The notes under the pieces are model-generated. The model ran no database searches. It saw nothing but the letters and a program-made list of their open reading frames with translations, and was not told where the DNA came from. A DNA stretch of 64,000 nucleotides from Xiphydria camelus (taxonomy: Eukaryota > Arthropoda > Insecta > Hymenoptera > Xiphydriidae), in assembly GCA_963678675.1 (NCBI GenBank), contig OY783194.1, positions 22,546,278 to 22,610,277 of the forward strand. The letters run 5' to 3'. Shown in pieces: positions 55,865 to 64,000 of this stretch (its first letter is position 1; each line of letters opens with the position of its first letter). Made by a program: the position numbers and the translations under genes.

Positions 55865-56401
55865 TATAGGAGAATATTTTTTATTTCTGCTTTATCACCT
55901 GCCTGTTCTTTAAAGAAATACATTTTTGTTTCAGCTGCGTTTATTCCTCCAGAAAAGCAACACGCAGGTCTCTTCGCTGGCAGGCTTACTAAAGACAACT
56001 ACCCTGGACTAAGAAATTGAATGAAAGAGGTCCAGTTGAAGAATGCAAAAGTAAGTAAGAAGTAAGAAAAGTAAATAAGGGTGCAGCAGGTGTTAGTTTT
56101 AAAATTAAACCAGTTGGTGTGCCCCTGGCTCAATAAATCTGAATTTCACTTAATATCGATTGCCTTTTATTTTCTATTGGTCTGTTTTCTAACGTCTTAC
56201 CGTGATAAAAAATTATATGAGAATGATGTACAAAAGTACAAGAGGTACTTTTGGAATTTAAGATAAACGTGTCAATAATTTCATATATTTTGTTATATAA
56301 TATAATGCCTTATTTACAAATACTCCATATCCGCGAAACAATGCATTCTTATATAGTAAACATTAATGAGTTAAAATATCACAACTCTTTTCCTGTGTAT
56401 T

Positions 56402-56560
56402 TGGTAGACCTTTCGTCCTTTTCCACTTCATTCGTCCGTTTTGAAACCATATTTTAACCTGAAACAGATTAAATTTACGATAGTTCATGATTTTCCAACT
56501 TTGAAAAGTTTGTCTTGCTTGTTTGTACAGCACACATACAAGTTCTTTGTAGTCCTTCGA
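56402..56560 (-). pseudogene. Homeobox relic
   Basis: The minus-strand frame shows QVKIWFQNGRMKWKRTKG, the third-helix signature of homeodomains (normally WFQNRRMKWK), preceded by a degenerate helix 1-2. The DNA-contacting arginine is Gly here and no ATG-led complete domain is present. KWKR suits Mnx-like classes, but the class is uncertain. Probably a retro- or segmentally copied fragment. Confidence 0.6.
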
Positions 56561-57064
56561 ATCATGCCGTATGCAATTGCGCAAGTAGATAGATGTACCC
56601 CGTTCGAAATATTTTTTTGAGCACCTTCAGTGGGTCTATAAAAATGATCGAAAATCTTTGGACACTTCTAAATGTGTACCATGCCAACAGGTTCTTATAA
56701 AAATTCGACAAAATTTGAGATTTCAAAAAATTCGTAAGCCATTTTTATTAAAAAATACTTCCCACTCTTTTTTCGATTCCAGAATAATCTTATAGAATCT
56801 CAAAGAAATTTTTTCGCCATTGTATTCGCAACGGATAGTAAGTCTTAACTACTATTATCGTGTCTATGTAACTTAATTGCTGTGGTACCGTAAACGGTAT
56901 CATTTTGCCGGTCTAAAAATGACGGGTGTTAGATTTTTACGTAGGTACTGTAATCGTTAAGTTGGGTAGGTACATAATTCTTTTTTTTTAAGATTTTCAC
57001 AGCATCTGAGAATACAAAAAGAAAACGTTTTATTCACCAGTATTGTATCACGTTAAATATTATA

Positions 57065-57935
57065 CAGAGGGTGACATTTTAAAAACTTGCCACCCCAATA
57101 TCTCAGAAAGTTACAGATTTTCTAAAAAAAATACGGTTTCGGCAGTGGAGAGGGGGAACCAAAATGACATAATCGGAGACGCACCCCCTTCAACCCCCTT
57201 AGGGGTAGCCCCTTCAACTTAGTAATCTTAAATAGCAACGGCCCATATGTGATACAACGTTAGAAAGCTCTTTAAAAATGCTTTACAACAACACCAAATT
57301 TTGGTACCTTTCGATTCGCAGTTTTCGCGCAAATCGAGAAAGAAACTGCTAGAAGTAAGTTTTGTCAATTTATTTATTAAAGGTCAATTACGTTACAATA
57401 AATTTTCGAAATGATTTTCATTGATTTTTCGAACTTTTTCAAATGTTCTTCTTGAAATTTTGCGACATTCTTGCGTAATTCTTTTTTTCAGTTGGTTAAT
57501 GCTTGCTGGTTGAGTTTGAAAAACAACAGATTTCAGATGTCTCCATAAGAAGAAATCGTAGGGAGTAAGATCAGGTGATGGAAATCATTTCGAAAATTTA
57601 TTGTAACGTAATTGACCTTTAATAAATAGATTGACAAAACTTACTTCTAGCAGTTTCTTTCTCGATTTCCGCAAAACTACTCATCGAAAGGTACCAAAAT
57701 TTGGTGTTGTTGTAAAGAATTTTTAAAGAGGTTTCCAACGCTGTATCACACATGCGGGGTTTCTATTTAAGATTACAAAGTTGGGGGGGCTACCCCTAAG
57801 GGGGGTTGGAAGGGGTGCTTCACCGATTATGTCATTTTGGTTCCCCCTCTCCACCGCCGAAACCGTATTTTTTTTTAGAAAATCTCTGTAACTTTCTGAG
57901 ATATTTGGGTGGCAAGTTTTCAAAATGTCACTCTG
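57065..57935 (-). mobile_element. 871-bp foldback with Tc1/mariner transposase scrap
   Basis: TA-flanked; ends CAGAGGGTGACATTTT and complement, arms about 350 bp. On the minus strand the central loop (57594-57424) reads SPDLTPYDFFLWRHLKS, then INQLKKRI, the C-terminal catalytic motif of a Tc1/mariner transposase. The rest of the gene is missing. Confidence 0.75.
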
Positions 57936-58476
57936 TATGTATAAATACTGGGAGAGTGGAACTGTCGAAACGTTATAGCGTCATATTTTGAGAAAATCGT
58001 TTTATTTTATTGTAAGGTATCAGTAAATGATTTTAGTCACGACTTGAAATTACCTACCTATCTTGAAAATGTTTTGAAGTAATGAACTCAGAGTGATTCC
58101 ATGAGAGGTCTACATATTATGGTGTGATACCTAGTTGGAACGAGATGTATCTTATACACACACACATATTGCTTATATTTCCAAAGTCGAAGCAATCGAA
58201 TTTTCTGATAGACACGGCTTATAGGCGATCATTGCAAAATTGTCTTTAAACAGCGAATTCTGATACGAATTTATTTTGACGTATGGGGATGTAGAATTGG
58301 TATATCGTAGTAGACAAACTACAGTATAGATTGTAGCGGCAGAAATTTAGTATATACGAGTATTAGTTATGCGTTTGATTAAAACGCGGATAGCGGGCGA
58401 ATGCCGAATGTTTGGCGCAGTTGAGCTCACACACACTACGCGAAGGATCACGAATGGCGAATATTCGCCGAATGTA

Positions 58477-58784
58477 CCGTATGTCCGCGATCATTTGAAC
58501 CATAGGAAAATTGCGAGTTTTGCATGAGCACGTCTCCTTGTCCAATAGAATCACCGGAGAAGCGTGAATGCACATGCGTAGTCATCCGCGAGTGTGGCGT
58601 CGTCAGCAAGTTCAGATCGGTTATCGAAATAATCGATCTGAACTTGCTGACGACGCCACACTCGCGGATGACTACGCATGCGCATTCACGCTTCTCCGGT
58701 GATTCTATTGGACGAGGAGACCCAAAGGGGTGCTCATGCAAAACTCGCAATTTTCCTATGGTTCAAATGATCGCGGACATACGG
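58477..58784. mobile_element. 308-bp hairpin, CCGTATGTC ends
   Basis: TA-flanked; ends CCGTATGTCCGCGATC and complement, arms about 150 bp. Same terminal nonamer as 46805. The inner GATCTGAACTTGCTGACGAC also occurs once at 38727. Confidence 0.75.
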
Positions 58785-58810
58785 TACGCACTGTCTTGGA
58801 CCGACTTTAG

Positions 58811-59362
58811 AGTAACCGCTCGGAGGAAAGACATTCCAGTCGAACTCTTTCGCCTTTGCGGCCGAGCAAAGACGAAATGGTTCGCGAAATCAAATTCAAC
58901 TGGGATACAAGTGGGGTGGGAGTTTGAACGCGATTATCTCGAAGCATGATGGAAATACGTGAAAAATCAAGACGAAATTTTGTTTCAGTAGGGACACAGG
59001 CGAACATTTTTCGTTTGAACTTTTTTCTGATATCTCCATTCTTTTTCGATATAATAAACCTCGAACAAGCACTCACGACCGAGATATTTATTCTGCTTCT
59101 CCCGCTAGTTGAATTACGCGGCGGCGAACTCGAGTTTTCTTCTAGAAAATGTACCGCGAACGATAATCGCGGTTTCTCACTGCCTTTAAATATGACTCAA
59201 TCGAGAGACGACGACGGAATATCGAAAGATAACGCAGCATCGAGCGACGGGAAAATTCTTCCGTTACATACGGTGCTAAATGATGAATTAGCTATATTTT
59301 TCTTAGCTACATATCAGGGATATGCATATATTCGCCATGGTGCGAAACGCGCTGCCGCTTAG
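58811..59362 (+). pseudogene. Gene X, second copy
   Basis: Exon 58811-58958 reads RRKDIPVELFRLCGRAKTK and GWEFERDYLEA, with a two-base loss near 58945. The exon from 58989 reads DTGEHFSFELFSDIS, shifts frame after a base loss near 59052, then continues VELRGGELEFSSRK to GYAYIRHGAKRAAA and TAG. AATAAA at 59556 parallels the first copy. Lesions differ from those at 19207. Confidence 0.5.
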
Positions 59363-59785
59363 TGTTTAATTTTTCATTGCAAATCTGTATTGACGAGATA
59401 TCACCATAGGACGACTAGACTGTAGCGTGTGGCGCATTTTAGGTACACGGCGCTGTTCGGTGGCGTAGCTTGTTCTTTATGCTATCCTTTACCTCGTTTC
59501 TATCTTTTTTATTTATGTGTGACGTGACCCGACAGTGTAATCTGTCGATTAATCAATAAACGAGAATCTCGCTAAATGCGTAATATAATTATTTATCGTT
59601 TAGTTTGCATATTTATGATATTTGTTTTAATTTCTCCTAAAATATCTACATTCTTTTCCTACATTAGTTTTTTCCTTCTTGCTTACACCTTTCGCACTTA
59701 TCCTTCGAACTCGAATTTAAAACTCAAACTGTATTTGAACTTTTATTCTCAACGAGCGATTGGTTTAAATTTTATTTTAAAGTTG

Positions 59786-59902
59786 AGCTTGAATTTTGAA
59801 GCTGTGTAGATTCTCACTGGTTAGTATTTTTATAAACCAATCAGAATCTACTTCTGGTGTCATAAATGCAGTCGCTGGGTATTTCGTGTTTAACGAAAGG
59901 AG
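59786..59902 (+). repeat. Truncated start of a fourth duplication unit
   Basis: Matches 21133-21240 (TGTGTAGATTCTCACTGG and ACCAATCAGAATCT motifs), the region leading to SMYD-B. Cut off by the LTR at 59903. Confidence 0.65.
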
Positions 59903-60725
59903 TGTTACGACCCGGCCTATCTCTAAACCCGGTCGCTCTATGACGCGAGGCGCGAGGATCGGGCACCGCGCGCGAGACGCGCGATTCAGGAACAATCCGA
60001 AAGGAAACAGGGAAGAAAATTCCATACAGAGGTTGCCGGCAAAATTCGAATTTATTCCTTAAGCAAAAATCGAAGTTCGACGTTATTCTTTAAGCAAAAG
60101 GAAAAGTCGCGTTCGGTTCCGTGATCGAGTTGCGTCTCTCCCAAAAAATCTTCCAGCGTTTCAAATCCCTCTCGGCGTCGCCCGGGAAGGGGATGCTCCG
60201 GTGGGTGTGCCTCGTGCGATGTCCAATCGGGGTGAGTCCTCGAGAAAAGGGGTGTTTCCTCGAGGACGAAGACGTCGGGTGCCGTAACGTCTTCCAGATG
60301 TGTCGATGCGTCCTGTTTCGAATGCGCGGGTCCTGCGTTGGCGAGAGTTTTCTGCGAAGGGACTAAAAAATCGGTTTATAGCCCCTCATTGTTCCTGGGC
60401 CTTAGAGATGTTGCAGCCTTCGCTCCCGCTGTTCTCGGTCCGTGAGAAAGTCGCAGCCTTGGCTCCCGTTGTTCTCGGGCCGTGAGAAAGTCGCCGCATC
60501 TGCTTTCCTCCTACCTACCCTACCTCATCCCTAGAGTGACCATTTCTCTACAAGAATCTATGCGGAAAAGGGAGATATGCTAATGATGGGGATTTCTCAT
60601 ACGCAAGTCTTAATTCGAAGGCTCCTTGAACAGCCCGCGTTCTACAGCGGAAAACAAGGCGATCGTCGTTCGTGTAGGCTTGTCCAAAGAACCGTCGCTC
60701 TATGAGAACGTGACGTAATGTCACA
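59903..60725 (-). mobile_element. Gypsy 3' LTR
   Basis: About 823 bp with TG...CA ends: in element orientation it starts TGTGACATTACG and ends GGTCGTAACA. Preceded by the polypurine tract. Includes a duplicated block near 60400-60490 (GCTCCCGYTGTTCTCGG). Confidence 0.75.
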
Positions 60726-60739
60726 CCTTCCCCCTTATC
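60726..60739 (-). promoter_or_regulatory. Polypurine tract, plus-strand primer site
   Basis: On the minus strand TAAGGGGGAAGG directly abuts the LTR, as required for retroviral-type plus-strand priming. The 460 bp between it and pol hold no ORF of note. Confidence 0.75.
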
Positions 60740-61201
60740 AAAAGCTGTTACCTATGGTGACAGCTTTTATAACCTATTTGATTACTTATAATTTGCAAGA
60801 GTATATTGTTCGTACAAAAAAGGGGAAAGTGCGCCGTAGATACAAGAATGCTTAGCAAGTATTTTAATTAATTTAAGTCTGGATTTACATCTCCGTTATA
60901 AAAATATAGCCACACTAAGCAGACACATAACACCAAAAAAAAATCGTGGAAGGTTAATTGTTTGTTATAATCGTTAATTTCGATGTAAATATTCCAAATT
61001 TCACAAACGGGATGGAAATAACAAAGTAAGATAAAAAAAAATTTTTTGCAACATACTATACATACACACATTCGTTCCATACGAGTTGCTATTTACATTT
61101 ATAAAGATTTATTTTACAATAAAGAGTATCGAATTAAATACATTTCAGGGTTATTATTTATCCTATTTTACTTTCACAATGATGCTTGCGCGTCACAATT
61201 A

Positions 61202-64000
61202 TCAATTATTTCCTAGAGGGGATGTCGGTCGAATATAAGCGAGCTTTAGTTTATTTGTGTGAACTATCTTCTTATTATTTTTGCTAATTTGTATTTCTGC
61301 GTTAAGATCGTTGAAGATTCGGGTAATTTTAAAAGGACCCTTCCAATGTGGATCAAATTTAGATTGACGAGGCTCTTGAAGCAAGTAGACATTGTCGCCT
61401 ACCTGAAAAATGCGGGGATTTGAGTGCCTATCGAAAAGTTTCTTGCTCTTGGCTTTCGCCCTTTCTAGGTTTTCCGTTGCCATACCCTGGGTAGTAGTAA
61501 TTATCGTGAAGAGGTCATCAAAATATTGAATGAATGTACGAGGCACCCGCTGATCTGAGAATTCCGAGGGAATTTGAGCTTTTCTTCCAAAGATTAATTC
61601 GTGAGGTGTGAATCCGGTAGCTTCGTGGACGGAGGTATTGTATGAAAACATACCAAATCTAATCCACTGATCCCAATTTCTTTTTGCGCAATAATGTTTC
61701 AGATATTCCATGAATGTGTGATGGGCTCTTTCTAAGGATCCCAAAGATTGCGGATGAAAAGCGGTTGATTTTATCTGTTGAATTTTGAAGATTTGACAAA
61801 AGTTTTTCATAATGCTACTCATGAAATTGCTTCCTTGATCGGTATGTATTGCCTTGGGACAACCGAATCGAGAAATGAATTGTTCAGCGAGTGCGAGGGC
61901 AACTGTGATCGCATCGATGGTGGGGAGAGGAATGGCATCCGAATACTTTGTTAGGTTGTCTTGAAGAGTTAGTAAGTATCGATTTCCTTTCTCGGTAACT
62001 GGTAAGGGACCGACAATGTCCATTTGTATTTTATCAAAAGCTTGCTGCGGAGTGTCGGTGATACGAAGGGGCTGCCTAGTTTTTATTCTGGCGAGCTTGT
62101 TCTTTTGGCAACTACTGCATGTGTGAACGAAATTAATGATATCCTGCTTCATCCCTTTCCAATAGTATTCGTCTCTAATTCGATTATAGAGCTTGGAGAT
62201 GCCTTGATGACCACCTACAACCGACTCATGGTACTCTTTGACGATAGCTGCCTGTTCGTGCTTGGATGGAAATTTCAATTCGTTTGAGCAAATCGTAATT
62301 GTATATCCTTTATTGAAGAAGACCGTTTGAAAGATTTTTTCTATGTTTACCCAGGGGAGTTGATCTAATCCATTTCGATTTTTTGAAACGCTACAGGTGA
62401 AGATACCAAGGAAGTCCATTAAATTTTTCAAGCTTTTTATGCATGACTCGACGTTGACTAAATTGGGATATTCGTTGGGCGAATTTTTAACAAATAAATG
62501 GAAGACGTGATACTTATTGGATGGAAGAGTGGTTGCGTCACCTAAGCTGCCAGGGATTTTCTGCAAGTCGTGAAAGGTAAACCATTGTGTTTCGATCAAA
62601 TCTTTGCTTGTTTGAAACGACAGGTCGTAATCGATAGAGGTGAAATGTACAATATGATCATTTCTCAGGGCCAGGAAATCTTTACTGTGGACGAGGCATG
62701 TGGCTGTGGAAATTAAAAGGTTGCGTCTTGTAATTTTATCATTGTCAAGTCTGTGAGAGTTTTTGTCCTCAGGTGAGTCATCGTCAACAGTCGTCTCTCG
62801 ATGGTCTCGCTGGCTGACGCGTGCTCCGGAGTACCCGGCGACGGCACACGTCAGGAAGTCCCTCGGTGACGATTTAAACCTGACACGGGGGAGGGCTAAC
62901 GTCATCTCCCCCCCTGGCGTGTGTTCCGGAGTACCCGGCGACGACACACGCCAGAAATCCCTCGATGACTCTTTAAAGTTGACATGGGGGAGGGCTAACG
63001 TCATCTCCCCCCCTGGCGTGTGTTCCGGAGTACCCGGCGACGACACACGCCAGATATTCCCACGATGTGCTGATACTGGTGGCGTAATTCTGTCTTGTCC
63101 CGGTAGTTCGTCCTCAGTTGCTGTCAGGTAAGCGTCGCTGTCCTCTCCATCGTCAGAGTCCGTCGACATTGTTTCATCTGATTTTATTAGAGAAGGAGCT
63201 TTGCTCGGGATGCTATCGTCTCTGTTTGCGTTAATGGAGAAGCAGCTGTCGATTAAAGTTTCGATACTGGAGTCTTCCGTCGGTCTTTCGGGACAGTCGC
63301 CCACTGCAAGATTCACGATAGGTGGGTCGTCTGCGCAGACTAACACCGATCTCAAATCTTTCGAGCTAAGTCCCTTTTGATTTGTATAGTCATGATTTTG
63401 TTCGTTTAGGAGGATCGGGTTACGGGAGAGTGCGTCAGCGTTGGAATTTATTCTGCCCGGTTTGTACCTGATGTCGTAATCGTATTCGTTAAGGCGAACT
63501 CGCCATCGCATTAATTTCGACGTGGGATCTTTGGTATTGTGTAACCAAGTTAGCGGTCGATGATCGGTGACCAAGGTAAATTTGCGGCCGAAGAGGTATG
63601 GCCGGAAATGTTCGACGCCGAATACAATAGCTAGCATCTCTTTCTCTGTCGTGGAATAATTAGTTTCTGCGTTGTTGAGTGTTCGAGAAGCATAGGAAAT
63701 CGGAAGATCTTTGCCTATAGGACCTTGACTAAGAATGGCGCCCAGCGCGTAGTTGGAAGCGTCGGTCGTGACGACAAAAGGTTTAGAGAAATCTGGATAT
63801 TGCAGCAAGGGCTCGGTGCATATAATATTTCGGAGATTTTCGAAGGCTTCTTGAGCGCTATCGGTCCAAGAAAATGAGATGTCGGATTTTAAGAGACGAG
63901 TCATTGGTTTCGCGATTTTCGCAAAATCTTTCATGAATCTTCTATAGTAGCCGGCGAGGCCTAAGAATTGCTTAATATTCTTTTTTGTTTTTGGGATGGG
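61202..64000 (-). CDS. pol: Gypsy (412/mdg1-like) pol: RT end, RNase H, integrase; partial
   Basis: Open on the minus strand from the window edge to 61202; the frame before the first Met (63934) still reads FLGLAGYYRRFM of reverse transcriptase. RNase H: TTDASNYALGAILSQ and TDHRPLTWL. Integrase: H...H...C..C (GGHQGISKLYNRI to TCSSCQ), then D of QMDIVGPLP, D of HTDQGSNF and E of LERAHH (about residues 638, 697 and 733 from 63934). The C-terminus GPFKITRIF...NKLKLAYIRP is a Gypsy tail. No stop or frameshift in view. Odd: a 300-residue linker between RNase H and integrase contains a threefold tandem repeat. Confidence 0.9.
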   Translation of the reverse strand, partial: PIPKTKKNIKQFLGLAGYYRRFMKDFAKIAKPMTRLLKSDISFSWTDSAQEAFENLRNIICTEPLLQYPDFSKPFVVTTDASNYALGAILSQGPIGKDLPISYASRTLNNAETNYSTTEKEMLAIVFGVEHFRPYLFGRKFTLVTDHRPLTWLHNTKDPTSKLMRWRVRLNEYDYDIRYKPGRINSNADALSRNPILLNEQNHDYTNQKGLSSKDLRSVLVCADDPPIVNLAVGDCPERPTEDSSIETLIDSCFSINANRDDSIPSKAPSLIKSDETMSTDSDDGEDSDAYLTATEDELPGQDRITPPVSAHRGNIWRVSSPGTPEHTPGGEMTLALPHVNFKESSRDFWRVSSPGTPEHTPGGEMTLALPRVRFKSSPRDFLTCAVAGYSGARVSQRDHRETTVDDDSPEDKNSHRLDNDKITRRNLLISTATCLVHSKDFLALRNDHIVHFTSIDYDLSFQTSKDLIETQWFTFHDLQKIPGSLGDATTLPSNKYHVFHLFVKNSPNEYPNLVNVESCIKSLKNLMDFLGIFTCSVSKNRNGLDQLPWVNIEKIFQTVFFNKGYTITICSNELKFPSKHEQAAIVKEYHESVVGGHQGISKLYNRIRDEYYWKGMKQDIINFVHTCSSCQKNKLARIKTRQPLRITDTPQQAFDKIQMDIVGPLPVTEKGNRYLLTLQDNLTKYSDAIPLPTIDAITVALALAEQFISRFGCPKAIHTDQGSNFMSSIMKNFCQIFKIQQIKSTAFHPQSLGSLERAHHTFMEYLKHYCAKRNWDQWIRFGMFSYNTSVHEATGFTPHELIFGRKAQIPSEFSDQRVPRTFIQYFDDLFTIITTTQGMATENLERAKAKSKKLFDRHSNPRIFQVGDNVYLLQEPRQSKFDPHWKGPFKITRIFNDLNAEIQISKNNKKIVHTNKLKLAYIRPTSPLGNN
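62808..63070 (-). repeat. Threefold tandem repeat in the Gypsy pol linker
   Basis: Three in-frame units of about 102 bp, with SSPGTPEHTPGGEMTLALP repeated. The third unit is diverged and read in a shifted sense (AVAGYSGARVS). Unit length divisible by three keeps pol open. Confidence 0.8.

Larger units (their letters stand above)
50948..56136 (+). pseudogene. NIFK-like nucleolar RRM protein gene, unit C, disrupted
   Basis: Exon 1 starts MKTSELADVKIKSPK at 50948 and is split by TTAA elements from 51030 to 53869. It resumes with a Lys/Ser-rich stretch (53870-54168) that has a 4-base insertion near 54110. Then 54270-54356 (PIKMAKISEKVSEE), 54938-55060 (GVIYIEHTPHGFYEEQMRDY), 55181-55290 ([20 protein letters not shown]) and 55935-56136. 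The last reads FIPPEKQH, then a one-base loss, a TAA at 56056, and a tail GVSFKIKPVGVPLAQ. The RRM (RNP2 VIYIEH, RNP1 RGYGFVEF) and PPEK match NIFK, which binds pre-rRNA and Ki-67. Too many lesions for a working gene. Confidence 0.7.

Noticed and set aside
62763..63131. 122-codon plus-strand ORF
   Set aside because: Antisense shadow of the tandem repeat in Gypsy pol.

Overview
The window is insect nuclear DNA, AT-rich, with GT-AG introns and host genes heavily invaded by transposons. The support is SMYD4-like and NIFK-like exons, piggyBac-type TTAA elements, TA-flanked mariner relics, a 412/mdg1-like Gypsy element and short (CCTAA)n cores. Hymenoptera is my guess for the order, but nothing here proves it.

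The backbone is a segmental duplication on the + strand. Each unit carries a SET/MYND protein-lysine-methyltransferase-like gene (SMYD4 family), followed by a fragment or pseudogene of the nucleolar RNA-binding protein NIFK. Unit A (1-9734) has SMYD exons 2-6 at 5215-7558; its first exon lies left of the window. Unit B (about 21130-38458) has exon 1 at 21571-21739 and exons 2-6 at 32625-36061. Unit C (about 40958-56136) has exon 1 at 41454-41622 and exons 2-6 at 46013-48418, and is the only unit whose NIFK copy reaches the RRM exons. An unrecognised host gene ('gene X') precedes unit B (19207-20364) and recurs at 58811-59362. There it leads into the start of a fourth unit, which is cut at 59902 by a Gypsy LTR element. 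My SMYD gene models are phase-consistent: 554 codons in B, 544 in C, with all MYND and post-SET cysteines present. All three end at the same early stop.

Most other DNA is mobile. 1068-4669 and 9835-17101 are two copies of one large composite element with a THAP exon; the second also holds a Helentron-like endonuclease scrap and a broken DDE-type transposase element (13060-15006). 20600-21133 and 38809-39664 share ends but carry different cargo. Intron 1 of SMYD-B contains an 8.6-kb insertion (23193-31777) with a 2.6-kb-arm palindrome. Intron 3 of SMYD-B contains hairpin elements nested inside hairpin elements (33898-34981). NIFK-C exon 1 is split by two TTAA elements, one holding a 1.54-kb near-perfect palindrome (51541-53082). 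At least twenty further foldback elements of 80-870 bp are scattered throughout. Because the units are paralogous, many insertion sites can be compared with an empty copy in the same window, which gives target duplications directly: TTA/TAA, TA or TTAA. The right end (59903-64000) is the 3' LTR, polypurine tract and pol of a minus-strand Gypsy element running out of the window.

The three SMYD copies look able to encode protein. The NIFK copies, gene X copies and transposases seen here all carry disabling lesions. Stretches not listed (for example 18270-19020, 27420-27900, 43200-43680 and 56600-57060) are AT-rich and show nothing I can name.
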